Assembly: GCA_963529855.1 (NCBI GenBank)
Contig: CAURZK010000003.1
Coordinates: 62,001-126,000, forward strand
DNA length: 64,000 bases
Direction of reading: 5' to 3'
DNA from: 34-65-8 sp963529855
GTDB taxonomy: Bacteria; Pseudomonadota; Alphaproteobacteria; Sphingomonadales; Sphingomonadaceae
Position 1 is the stretch's first letter; every line of letters begins with the position of its first letter. Positions 1 through 9,000 of this stretch are shown here, one piece after another. Position numbers and translations under genes: made by a program. Under the pieces are notes generated by a model, which did no database searches, was not told the origin of the DNA, and worked only from the letters and a program-made list of their open reading frames with translations.

Positions 1-34
1 CCAGATGGCGGAGGAACTGGCGCCGATCGTTCAT
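1..34 (-). CDS. Start of a possible twin-arginine exported protein (partial)
   Basis: Eleven codons of a minus-strand frame enter the left edge and read MNDRRQFLRHL. The RRQFL core resembles the twin-arginine motif of Tat signal peptides, so the rest may be an exported cofactor-containing enzyme. The frame starts 34 bases after the P450 stop on the same strand and could be co-transcribed with it. No strong ribosome binding site is visible. With so little sequence the call is tentative. Confidence 0.35.
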   Translation of the reverse strand, partial: MNDRRQFLRHL

Positions 35-68
35 GATCACCCGACTACCACGATGGCCCTGAACGGCA

Positions 69-1382
69 TCAGAACTGGGTAACCTCGACTTCGAGCCTGC
101 GGAAGCCATGGACGAAGTTGGCCCGCACCCGCTCGACATCCCCGGCAACATGCACGCGCATCCGGCGTGCGTGCATTTCTTCCAGCAGAACGCGCAGTTG
201 CAGTTCCGCCAGCCGGGCCCCAACGCAGCGGTGGATGCCATAGCCGAACGACAGGTGACGCCGCGCGTTTTCGCGGGTCAGGTCGAGCTTGTCGGGATCG
301 GGAAACACTTCCTCGTCGCGATTGGCCGACAAGTACCACAGGATCAGCTTGTCGCCGGCGTTGATCCGTTCGCCGAACAGCTCGCAATCTTCGGTCGCGG
401 TGCGGCGCATGTGCGCCAGCGGAGTCTGGTAACGCAGACATTCCTGCACCGCGTTGGGGATCAGGCCGGGCTGTTCCTCGAACAGTTTTCGCTGGTCGGG
501 AAACTTGTCCAGGGCATGGATGATGCCGCTCATGGTGTTGCGCGTGGTGTCGTTGCCGCCGACGATCAGGAGCACGAGGTTGCCCATGAATTCGCGCGGG
601 CTCATCTGGTTCATCGCAGGCGAGTGGATCATCATCGAGATGAGATCGGGCGTCGGTTCGGCCTGACTGCGCTGGATCCACAATTGCTGGAAGTAGGCAG
701 CCATTTCCTGCAGCACCTGCTCGCGCTCGTCACCCAATTCGCGAACGAGCGCGATCTCGGTATCGCCAGCCCAGTCGCTCCAGTAGGTCAGCAATCGGCG
801 ATCTTCCCAAGGGAAGCCAAACAGCAAGGCCAGCATCCCGGTCGTCAGCTCGATCGAAACCTTGTCGACCCAGTCAAACACCTGCCCGCGCGGCAACGAA
901 TCGAGCAATTCGCCTGTCCGCTTGCGAATGTCGTCCTCCATCCGTTTCATTTCCGCCGGGGTAAAGGCGGGGGCGACGGTGCGGCGCTGGCCGGTGTGCT
1001 TGGGTCGGTCCATCGCAATGAACATCGGCAACTCGCGCCCTTCGATGTCCGGATCGCGTTCGAGAATGGTGATCCCGCCATGCTCCCAACTGGACGAGAA
1101 CAGCTCTGGCAAAGCCTCCACATGCTGGATCGCCTTGTGCGATACGACGTTCCAGTACGACCCGAACGGGCTATCGGGCACGTAGTGGAGCGGGCCCCTG
1201 GCGCGCATTTCCGCGAAGATGGGCTGCCAGCGATCTTCCACATAGATGTCGCTGCGGCTGACGTCGAACGGGTGGGTGTGGCGCGGCAGTTCCTCGGGGT
1301 GCGCATCGAGGTGGCTGACCAGCCGCTCATAGGCAGACGGCGACGTGCGCCACTGCGGCTTTTCGGGGGCAAGCGAAGCCAT
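69..1382 (-). CDS. Cytochrome P450, CYP153-like terminal alkane hydroxylase
   Basis: A 437-residue soluble bacterial P450, expected to hydroxylate the terminal carbon of medium-chain alkanes or fatty-acid-like substrates using electrons from a ferredoxin and its reductase. The I-helix motif GGNDTTRN lies near residues 275-282, the ExxR pair is E314/R317, and the haem-thiolate loop FGYGIHRCVG has its cysteine at about 386. The stretches GNLVLLIVGGNDTTRN and QTPLAHMRRTA are close to the CYP153 family as I remember it, which is the basis for the subfamily call. The MASL start is preferred over one seven codons upstream because AGGAGAG sits just before it. No ferredoxin gene is in the window; a reductase lies at 4752-5978. 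The substrate is inferred from the family. Confidence 0.9.
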   Translation of the reverse strand: MASLAPEKPQWRTSPSAYERLVSHLDAHPEELPRHTHPFDVSRSDIYVEDRWQPIFAEMRARGPLHYVPDSPFGSYWNVVSHKAIQHVEALPELFSSSWEHGGITILERDPDIEGRELPMFIAMDRPKHTGQRRTVAPAFTPAEMKRMEDDIRKRTGELLDSLPRGQVFDWVDKVSIELTTGMLALLFGFPWEDRRLLTYWSDWAGDTEIALVRELGDEREQVLQEMAAYFQQLWIQRSQAEPTPDLISMMIHSPAMNQMSPREFMGNLVLLIVGGNDTTRNTMSGIIHALDKFPDQRKLFEEQPGLIPNAVQECLRYQTPLAHMRRTATEDCELFGERINAGDKLILWYLSANRDEEVFPDPDKLDLTRENARRHLSFGYGIHRCVGARLAELQLRVLLEEMHARRMRVHVAGDVERVRANFVHGFRRLEVEVTQF

Positions 1383-1430
1383 GCATTCTCTCCTGCCGCT
1401 CACCTCGAACCGGGGAGTCGGTCAGTGCAG

Positions 1431-1459
1431 ATTGCACCCTTAAGTCGAAGCAATGTCAA
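1431..1459 (-). promoter_or_regulatory. Candidate sigma70-type promoter for the P450 gene
   Basis: On the minus strand TTGACA (1454-1459) and TGCAAT (1431-1436) are separated by exactly 17 bases, about 50 bases upstream of the P450 start. The -35 is a consensus match and the -10 matches four of six positions. It overlaps the stop region of the ABC permease gene, so the P450 may be transcribed independently of the exporter. This is a sequence match only. Confidence 0.5.
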
Positions 1460-2685
1460 TGGTGAGTTGCGTTTTGCGACTGATTGCGCGCGAACCACCG
1501 CCTGCGTGCGGGCGCAGGGCCCGATTGCATCACCCTGCGCCGGAAAAGCGTCGCCCCTCCCTTCACGAACAGCACCACGCACAGTGCCTGCCACGCGATC
1601 GCGGCCAAGTGCGGCCACAGCGCCGGATCCTGCGCTGCTCGCGCCATCATCGCGAAGGGCGAACTGAAAGGAAACACCGCTGCCGCCAGTTCGGTCGGAG
1701 AGCCAGGGTCGGCAATGGTGTAGCTGGCGAGGAAGAACACCAGCAGTTGCATCATCGTGGCCGGCATCGACAGCGTCTGCACTTCGCGCACGGTCTTGGC
1801 CATCGAACCGATGGTCAGGAACAAAGCGCCAAGCAGCAGGTAACCCATCGCGAAATAGATCACTCCCAGCAACAGGAACAGCGGCCAGCCCAGCGCGGGT
1901 TCGCTCAGCGCCTCGGCAGAAAATCCGCCGAAAGCGAACACAGCGGCGCCTGCGGTGCCCCAAACGACGATACCCACGAAACTGACCGCCAGCATGGCGA
2001 ACAGCTTGCCCAGGAACACCGCATCCATTGGGATCGCGGCGGCCAGCACCTCGATGATCTTGTTGCCTTTTTCCTCTACCAGGTTGGACAGAACCATGCC
2101 CGCCAGCAGCATGATCAGGAGGAACAGCAGCAGCTGGCCTGCCTGTGCCGTGCGCAAGCGGTCGATCCGTTCGCTCGCGCCGCTGGTGGAAACGATGTCG
2201 GCGGCGACCGGAGGCATGCTGGGTACGCCGCCCGCAGCACTGGCCGCCACCAGGCCCACGCGTCCGCGCCACATCTCGACCTGATATTCCGGCCCGACCA
2301 GGCGCGGCGCGGCAAGCGTTCCATCGACGATCGCGGCATAGTCTACCCGCTTGGCTTCGAGCATGGTCCGCGCATCGAAACCAGGTGCGTCCGCGCCCGG
2401 CACGGATACGAACGTCGGCATCACCGGCCCCAGGTCCGTTTGCAGGCGCCGGCCCGCTGTGACCATAGCAGCAGTATCGGCCGGAGACATGGCGACGCCG
2501 ATCTCCCGGCTCACGGATTGTTCGGCCACCGAACTTCCGATCCCGCCGGCAAGCCCGCCAACCAGGATGGGGAACAGGGGCCCCAGCAGAAAGAACAGGA
2601 AGGCGCGGCTGAACAGTATCGCAACGAAATCCCGCCGCGCGATCACGTAAGCCGCTTGCCACATGGAGAGGCGGTGTTCGGTCAT
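1456..2685 (-). CDS. ABC-2 type transporter permease (NatB-like)
   Basis: A 409-residue inner-membrane protein. It has an N-terminal membrane segment after a short cytoplasmic start (about residues 20-45), a large extracytoplasmic domain, and a cluster of hydrophobic segments in the C-terminal half, as in NatB/YhaP-type ABC-2 permeases. It would form the channel of an exporter energised by the ATPase encoded immediately upstream, whose stop codon overlaps this start (ATGA). Family members export sodium, peptides or drugs; nothing here fixes the substrate. Confidence 0.85.
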   Translation of the reverse strand: MTEHRLSMWQAAYVIARRDFVAILFSRAFLFFLLGPLFPILVGGLAGGIGSSVAEQSVSREIGVAMSPADTAAMVTAGRRLQTDLGPVMPTFVSVPGADAPGFDARTMLEAKRVDYAAIVDGTLAAPRLVGPEYQVEMWRGRVGLVAASAAGGVPSMPPVAADIVSTSGASERIDRLRTAQAGQLLLFLLIMLLAGMVLSNLVEEKGNKIIEVLAAAIPMDAVFLGKLFAMLAVSFVGIVVWGTAGAAVFAFGGFSAEALSEPALGWPLFLLLGVIYFAMGYLLLGALFLTIGSMAKTVREVQTLSMPATMMQLLVFFLASYTIADPGSPTELAAAVFPFSSPFAMMARAAQDPALWPHLAAIAWQALCVVLFVKGGATLFRRRVMQSGPAPARRRWFARNQSQNATHH

Positions 2686-3662
2686 GCCGCATCCTCCGCG
2701 TTGCCGCGGCCCATTTCCCTCGCGGCTGCTTCGCCCGCGATATGGACGAACGCATCGTGCAGCCCGGCCCGCTCGATCGACAGGGACAGGATGCCAGCCT
2801 CGCCTTCGATCAGGGCACGCAGCAGCGGTTCGATGCCGCTTTCCGGCAGCGAGAAGTGGAAATAGTCGCCTTCGCGCCGCACGTCCGCAGGCAGCACGGC
2901 GAGCCAGCGACCTTCCCGCGCGCGCGTTTCCAGCCGGACCTGCGCCGGGATGCGGTCGCGCGCTTCATCGACCTTGCCCGCGAAGGGCACCTTGCCCCCG
3001 GCGATGATCGCCACCCCTTCGCACAGACGTTCTGCATGGGCGATGACGTGGGTGGAAAAGATCACGGTCGTGCCGTCGTCCGCCAGCCCGCGGATCAGCC
3101 GCTCCAGCTTGCCCTGGTTGATCGCATCGAGACCGCTGAACGGCTCGTCGAATACCACCAGCCGCGGGTTGTGAACCAGCGTACCGAGCAACTGCACGGT
3201 CTGCGCCATGCCTTTCGACAGCTGGCGGATCTGCTTGTCGGCAGCATGGCCCATGCCGTGCCCCTCCAGCAGTTCGCGCCCCCGCTCGCGCCCTTGCTTG
3301 AGCGGCACGCCGCGCAGCGCGCCCATGAAGGCGATCGCATCGACCGACTTCATCGCCGGGTAGAGCCCGCGCTCTTCCGGCAAGTACCCAATCAGCCGCG
3401 CGATTTCGTGTGGGTTGGCATGGCCGAATACGCGCCGCTCGCCCGCATCGGGATCGATGATGCCGAGCAGCATGCGCAACGTCGTCGTCTTGCCGGCGCC
3501 ATTGGGGCCCAGAATGCCGTAAATCGCGCCTTCCGGAACCGCGAGATCGACGCCGTTCACCGCCAGTCCGCCATCGAACCGCTTGACCAGACCGCGCGCC
3601 TCGATAGCGAGCGGGCGCGATGTCCCCGAAAGTCCAGCCAGTTCGCCTGTCGCCATATCCAT
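2682..3662 (-). CDS. ABC transporter ATP-binding protein (NatA-like)
   Basis: A 326-residue cytoplasmic ATPase partnering the adjacent ABC-2 permease. The Walker A motif GPNGAGKTT is at about residues 52-60, the ABC signature LSKGM at 148-152 and Walker B with the catalytic glutamate in RLVVFDEP at about 167-174. About 90 extra residues after the switch histidine region form the C-terminal extension typical of NatA/YhaQ-type subunits. The first two methionines (MDM) are both possible starts. Divergent from queG, with 44 bases between the two starts. Confidence 0.9.
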   Translation of the reverse strand: MDMATGELAGLSGTSRPLAIEARGLVKRFDGGLAVNGVDLAVPEGAIYGILGPNGAGKTTTLRMLLGIIDPDAGERRVFGHANPHEIARLIGYLPEERGLYPAMKSVDAIAFMGALRGVPLKQGRERGRELLEGHGMGHAADKQIRQLSKGMAQTVQLLGTLVHNPRLVVFDEPFSGLDAINQGKLERLIRGLADDGTTVIFSTHVIAHAERLCEGVAIIAGGKVPFAGKVDEARDRIPAQVRLETRAREGRWLAVLPADVRREGDYFHFSLPESGIEPLLRALIEGEAGILSLSIERAGLHDAFVHIAGEAAAREMGRGNAEDAA

Positions 3663-3706
3663 GGTGTGCGGTTAACCTTCGCGGGTGAACGGGATGAGCT
3701 TCAAGC

Positions 3707-4768
3707 ATGCTTAATGCGGCGGACACGGACGACCTGCAAGCGAGACTGCGCGCGGAGGCGGCGCGGCTCGGCTTCGCCGCGATCGGTTTCGCGGCCGCCG
3801 AAGACGATCCTGTCCGCGCAAGGCGGCTGGAACAATGGCTGGGCGAAGGCATGCACGGCTCGATGGAATGGATGGCGGATCGCGCACAGGTGCGTCGCGG
3901 GCCGCAATCCATGTGGCCCGAAGCACGCAGCGTCATTGCGCTGGGCATGAGCTATGTTCCCGCGCATGACCCTTTGGCGCTGGCGGGGGTCGGCGACCGG
4001 GCGCGCATTTCGGTCTATGCCCAGGGGCGAGATTATCACGATACGGTGAAGAAGGCGCTGAAGGCGCTCGCGCGGTGGCTGGTGGCGGAGGCACCGGGAA
4101 CGGAGCTCAAGGTTTTTGTCGACACGGCACCGGTGATGGAAAAGCCGCTGGGCGAGGCGGCAGGGATTGGCTGGCAGGGCAAGCATACCAACCTCGTCAG
4201 CCGGGTGCATGGGTCGTGGTTGTTCCTCGGCGCGATCTACACGACGCTGGAATTTGCACCGGATGGGCCGCACAGCGATCGCTGCGGATCGTGCCGCGCG
4301 TGTCAGGACGCCTGTCCGACACAGGCCTTCCCCGCGCCCTATCGCCTCGATGCGCGGCGGTGCATCTCGTACCTCACCATCGAACACAAGGGGCCGGTAC
4401 CGGCCGAATTCCGCAAGCCGCTGGGTAATCGCATCTACGGCTGCGACGACTGCCTGGCGGTTTGCCCTTGGAACAAGTTCGCCGACACCGCCGCCCGGCA
4501 CCGTGCCTTCGTACCCCGTGCGGAGCTGGTCGCACCCCGCCTGGCCGAATTGCTCGCTTTGGATGATGTCGGTTTTCGGGCGCTGTTTTCCGGATCGCCG
4601 ATCAAGCGCGTGGGGAGGGACCGGTTCGTGCGCAACTGCCTCTACGCCGCGGGGAACAGCGGCGATGCGACGCTGATGGAACCGGTCCGCGCACTGACCT
4701 CCGATCCAGATCCTGCCGTTGCAGACGCGGCCACCTGGGCGCTCGGCGAACTTACAGAAGGTCTTTGA
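3707..4768 (+). CDS. queG: Epoxyqueuosine reductase QueG
   Basis: A 353-residue cobalamin and [4Fe-4S] enzyme that catalyses the last step of queuosine synthesis, reducing epoxyqueuosine in tRNA to queuosine. The family stretches YAQGRDYHD and DTAPVMEKPLGE are present. Two ferredoxin-like clusters are visible: CGSCRACQDACP starting at Cys193 and CDDCLAVCPW starting at Cys246. Length is normal for the family. The 3' end overlaps the convergent ferredoxin reductase gene by 17 bases, and no terminator is visible between them. No other queuosine genes are in the window. Confidence 0.95.
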   Translation: MLNAADTDDLQARLRAEAARLGFAAIGFAAAEDDPVRARRLEQWLGEGMHGSMEWMADRAQVRRGPQSMWPEARSVIALGMSYVPAHDPLALAGVGDRARISVYAQGRDYHDTVKKALKALARWLVAEAPGTELKVFVDTAPVMEKPLGEAAGIGWQGKHTNLVSRVHGSWLFLGAIYTTLEFAPDGPHSDRCGSCRACQDACPTQAFPAPYRLDARRCISYLTIEHKGPVPAEFRKPLGNRIYGCDDCLAVCPWNKFADTAARHRAFVPRAELVAPRLAELLALDDVGFRALFSGSPIKRVGRDRFVRNCLYAAGNSGDATLMEPVRALTSDPDPAVADAATWALGELTEGL

Positions 4769-5978
4769 GCGCAGTCTCGGGGTCGGCCAAGGCGGCGATG
4801 TCCGGTGTCGCCCTGGCTTCGATCAGCTTGCGGCCCTGCACGTAGTCCTTAGTATTGTTCACGCAATCGAGCGCGATCACCCGGCCTTCCTTGAGGTACA
4901 CGACCGAGAACTTCTTCTCTGCCGGGTCGCCGCGCAGCACGGTCTGGTCGTGGTCGATCGACAGGCCCGCAGTCTGCAGCTTGAGGTCGTATTGGTTCGA
5001 CCAAAACCACGGAAACGCCTGATACGGGGTCGCCTCGCCGCAGATGTGCCGGGCTGCCACGGTCGCCTGATCGTTGGCATTTTGCACCGATTCCAGCCGG
5101 ATCACCGCCCCGCCCGCGTACTGGTTGGCATGTGCAGCACAGTCGCCAATCGCGTAGACGTTTTCCAGTGTGGTTCGGCAGAATTCGTCGACGTCGACCC
5201 CGTTGCCGCCCGATGCGCCTGCCGCGATCAGCGGGCCGACGGAAGGGACGATGCCAATCCCGACCACGACCATGTCGGCGGGGACGGTACTGCCATCCGC
5301 CAGCGTAACGCCGGTAACCTTGCCCTCTGCGCCCTCGATACATTCGACGCCGGTTTCCAGGCGCAAATCCACGCCGTGGGCGACATGTTGCGCCTGATAG
5401 AACGCCGACAGCTCCTCTCCCGCTACGCGCGCCAGGACGCGTGGCAGCATTTCAAGCAGCACGACGTCGCAGCCCAGCTTGCGCAGTACCGCGGCCGCTT
5501 CCAGCCCGATATAGCCGCCGCCGATCACGACTACCCGGCGCGCGCCTGCTTCCAGTTCCGCCATCATCCGGTCGACATCGGCACGGGTGCGAACAGCGTG
5601 GACGCCAGCAAGATCGGCACCGCTGCACGAGAGCCGACGCGGATCGCCACCCCCGGCCCAGATCAGGTGGCCATAGGCCAAAGTGCTGTCGTTGCTGAGC
5701 GTCACGGTTTGCGCGGCGGGATCGAGCGCCGTGACCGAGGTGCCGAGCATCAGCTCCACCCCCTTGTCCGCCCAGAACTGCGCAGGGCGGATCATGATCC
5801 GTTCGAACGGCTTGTCGCCGGCGAGATATTCTTTCGACAGCGGCGGGCGTTCGTAAGGCGGCTCGCGGTCGCGACCGATCATTGCGATCGTACCGTTGAA
5901 GCCGTTCTGGCGAAGGGCGATGGCAGCCTGGGCACCGCCGTGCCCGGTACCGACGATGATGACGTCCGCGCGGTCCAT
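4752..5978 (-). CDS. FAD-dependent NAD(P)H:ferredoxin reductase
   Basis: A 408-residue flavoprotein of the rubredoxin/putidaredoxin reductase type. An FAD-binding GxGxxG motif (VGTGHGGAQAA) is at the N-terminus, followed by the family stretch YERPPLSKEYL. A second Rossmann motif VIGGGYIGLEAA for NAD(P)H lies near residue 150, and a late GD motif (YAIGDCAAH) contacts FAD. It passes electrons from NAD(P)H to a ferredoxin, so it is a plausible but unproven partner of the CYP153-like P450 3.4 kb away. It follows the glutamate dehydrogenase by 39 bases on the same strand. ATG at 5978 is preferred over a GTG three codons upstream. Confidence 0.88.
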   Translation of the reverse strand: MDRADVIIVGTGHGGAQAAIALRQNGFNGTIAMIGRDREPPYERPPLSKEYLAGDKPFERIMIRPAQFWADKGVELMLGTSVTALDPAAQTVTLSNDSTLAYGHLIWAGGGDPRRLSCSGADLAGVHAVRTRADVDRMMAELEAGARRVVVIGGGYIGLEAAAVLRKLGCDVVLLEMLPRVLARVAGEELSAFYQAQHVAHGVDLRLETGVECIEGAEGKVTGVTLADGSTVPADMVVVGIGIVPSVGPLIAAGASGGNGVDVDEFCRTTLENVYAIGDCAAHANQYAGGAVIRLESVQNANDQATVAARHICGEATPYQAFPWFWSNQYDLKLQTAGLSIDHDQTVLRGDPAEKKFSVVYLKEGRVIALDCVNNTKDYVQGRKLIEARATPDIAALADPETALKDLL

Positions 5979-6017
5979 GGCGACCACGTCGCCGCGAACC
6001 GCGCGTGCGTCAAGCGT

Positions 6018-9000
6018 TCAGCGCGCCAGCAGGTTCCGTGCCTGGCTGGCGATCTGGGCCAACATGGCCGGCGCAACCGAGGCCTGGGCTTGCGCCCGCC
6101 CGATCATTGCACGGAACTGGCGGATCGCCGGATCGTGTTCGCCTGCCCAATCGGCCACAGCGCCTTCGGGATCTTCCTTGGCTCCCTTGCGCCGGGCCAG
6201 CCGGCGCAGGAAGTCGAGCCGCATTTGCTGGAAATCGCGCGCCAGCCCGGCGACCAGCAGCCGCTCCCACACATCGGAGGGTGCCATCAACGCCGCTGTG
6301 CCCTGGGCCCAGTCGAGCCCGAGCCGGGCACCCAGATCGGTGAAGGCGCCAGTCAGCTTGCGCGGTGCGATATCCGCCTCGCGCGACAGGCGGGCAAGCC
6401 CGAACGAGCCGTCAAGGTCGAACAGATGAGCGACGGCGTCAGCCATCTCTTCAGCCGCACCGAGGCGAACGAACTCCGCGCGCAGCTTGGCTGATTGCTG
6501 ACGCGATTCGGCCGCGAGCAAATCGTCGGTGTCGCTGGTGAGATCGGCGAGGCCTTTTTCCAGTTCCGCGATCACGCGCGATGGTGTGGCCGTCGCCCCG
6601 CCGGAACGCAGAAGGTCGCCCATGTGACTGCGCATGGCCAGCGCGGCCTTGTCGAACAGCGCGAGGCGCGCGGCTTCAGGCATGGGCTCTTCGTCGAGAC
6701 GCTCCCACAACGGGCCGACGCCCAGCATCCGGTCGGCCGCAACGAAGGCACTGGCGACTTGCGCCAGATCGACGCCTTCTTCTTCGGCCAGTTCGAACGG
6801 ATGGACCAGCCCCAGCCGGTTGACGATGCGATTCGCAAGGATCGTGGCGACGATTTCGCGCCGCAACTGGTGGTCCAGGATTTCCGCCCTGAACTTCTTG
6901 CGCATCGGTTCAGGGAATTTGCCGATCAGGGCAGATTCCAGCGCGGGATCGACCGACAATTCGCTCGCCTCGATCGCATCCTGCAGCACCAGCTTGGCAG
7001 AGCTCAGCAGGACTGCCAGTTCGGGGCGGGTGAGGCCCGTTCCGTCCGCTGCGCGACGTACGAAGGTTTCGCTGTCCGCCAGCCCCTCGGTCCGCCGGTC
7101 GAGCTGGCCGCGATCCTCCAGCGCTTCCATCAGTCGCAGCTGCGAAGCGGTCGCCGATGCACCGCCGGTTTCCGCGATAGACAGGGCAAGCGCCTGCAGC
7201 CGATTATCCTCGAGGACGATTTCGGCCACTTCGTCGGTCATTTCGGCCAGCAGCTTGATCCGCGCCTTTTCAGTGAGCCGCCCCGCGCGCTTGGCCCCTT
7301 CAAGCGCGATCTTGATATTGACCTCGTTATCGGAGCAATCGACCCCGGCCGAGTTGTCGATGAAGTCGGTGTTCAGACGACCACCGTTGAGCGAGAATTC
7401 GATGCGACCGGCCTGCGTAACCCCCAGGTTGGCACCTTCGCCAATGACTTTCGCCCGCACTTCGCGACCGTCGATACGGATTGCGTCGTTGGCTGGGTCG
7501 CCAACCTGCACGTTGTTTTCGGATTCCGCTTTAATGTAGGTGCCGATCCCGCCGAACCACAGCAGGTCGACCGGTGCCTTGAGGATGGCCGTGATAAGCG
7601 CTTCCGGTTCGAATTCCGCCCGGTCGACACCCAGCGCCTTTTGCGCTGCCTTCGACAGCTTGATCGACTTGGCATCGCGCGGAAAGACACCGCCGCCCTT
7701 CGAAATCAGCGACTTGTCGTAATCCTCCCAGCTTGATCGGGGCAGATCGAACATCCGCTTGCGTTCCGCCCAGCTGGCGGCCGCATCGGGATCGGGATCG
7801 ATGAAGATGTGCCGATGGTCGTAGGCGGCAATCAACTTGATCGACTGCGAAAGCAGCATGCCATTGCCGAACACGTCGCCTGACATGTCGCCGCATCCAG
7901 CCACGCGGACCGGATCGACCTGCACGTCGACGCCCATTTCCAGGAAGTGGCGCTGGACGGAAACCCACGCGCCCTTGGCCGTGATGCCCATCGCCTTGTG
8001 ATCGTAACCGTTGGAGCCGCCACTGGCGAAGGCATCGCCCAGCCAGAAGTCATGCGCTTCGGCAATGGCATTGGCGACGTCGGAGAACTTGGCCGTACCC
8101 TTGTCCGCCGCGACCACGAAATAGGGGTCGGCCCCGTCGCGGATCACCACCTGCTGCGGATGGACGACCTTGCCGGCGACGATGTTGTCGGTGACCGACA
8201 GCAGCGTGCGGATGAACAGCTCGTAACTCGCCTGGCCTTCCGCGGCCCAGCCATCACGGTCGCGCGCGGGATCGGGCAACTGCTTGGGATAGAACCCGCC
8301 CTTGGCCCCCGTCGGTACGATGACAGCGTTCTTGACCCGCTGCGCCTTCATCAGGCCGAGGATTTCGGTGCGGAAGTCGTCGCGCCGGTCCGACCAGCGC
8401 AGGCCGCCGCGCGCAACCGGCCCAGCGCGCAGGTGGATGCCTTCGACCCGGGCGCTGTAGACGAAAATCTCGCGCCACGGCACCGGCTTGGGCAGGCCCG
8501 GGACCAGCGAGGAATCGATCTTGAACGCCAGCGCTTCTTCGCCCGCCGGGGCGAAGGCATTGGTGCGCAAGATCGCGCCGATCAGTGTCTGGTAAAGGCG
8601 CAGCAGCCGATCGTCGTTGATCGCGGCAACCTTGGTCAGACCCTGGCGGATTGCGGCGCGCGCCTCATCCGCAGCGACGTCGCGGTCGCCCGGATGCGCC
8701 GGGTCGTGCAGCGCGCGGAACAGTGCGACGAGTGCGCGGGTCACTGCGGGAGCACGGCTCAGCGCATCGACCACGGTATAGATGGTGAAACCCATCCCCG
8801 TCTGGCGCAGATAGCGATAGAACGCGCGCAGCCAGTCCGCTTCCTGCATCGCCAGGCCAGTGCCGATGATCAGGCGATTGAACGGATCGTCCTCCGCCAG
8901 GCCGTTCAGGACGGCGGCGATGGCGTCTTCGATCGCAGCGGCGCGCTGGAGCAGCGGGGCGGCGGTATCGCCTTCGGCCAGCGCGAGCTGGAAATCGTGG

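Noticed and set aside
108..1667. Long plus-strand frame (519 codons) over the P450 gene
   Set aside because: It is antisense to a P450 with all catalytic motifs; its translation is low-complexity and charged, typical of high-GC shadow frames.
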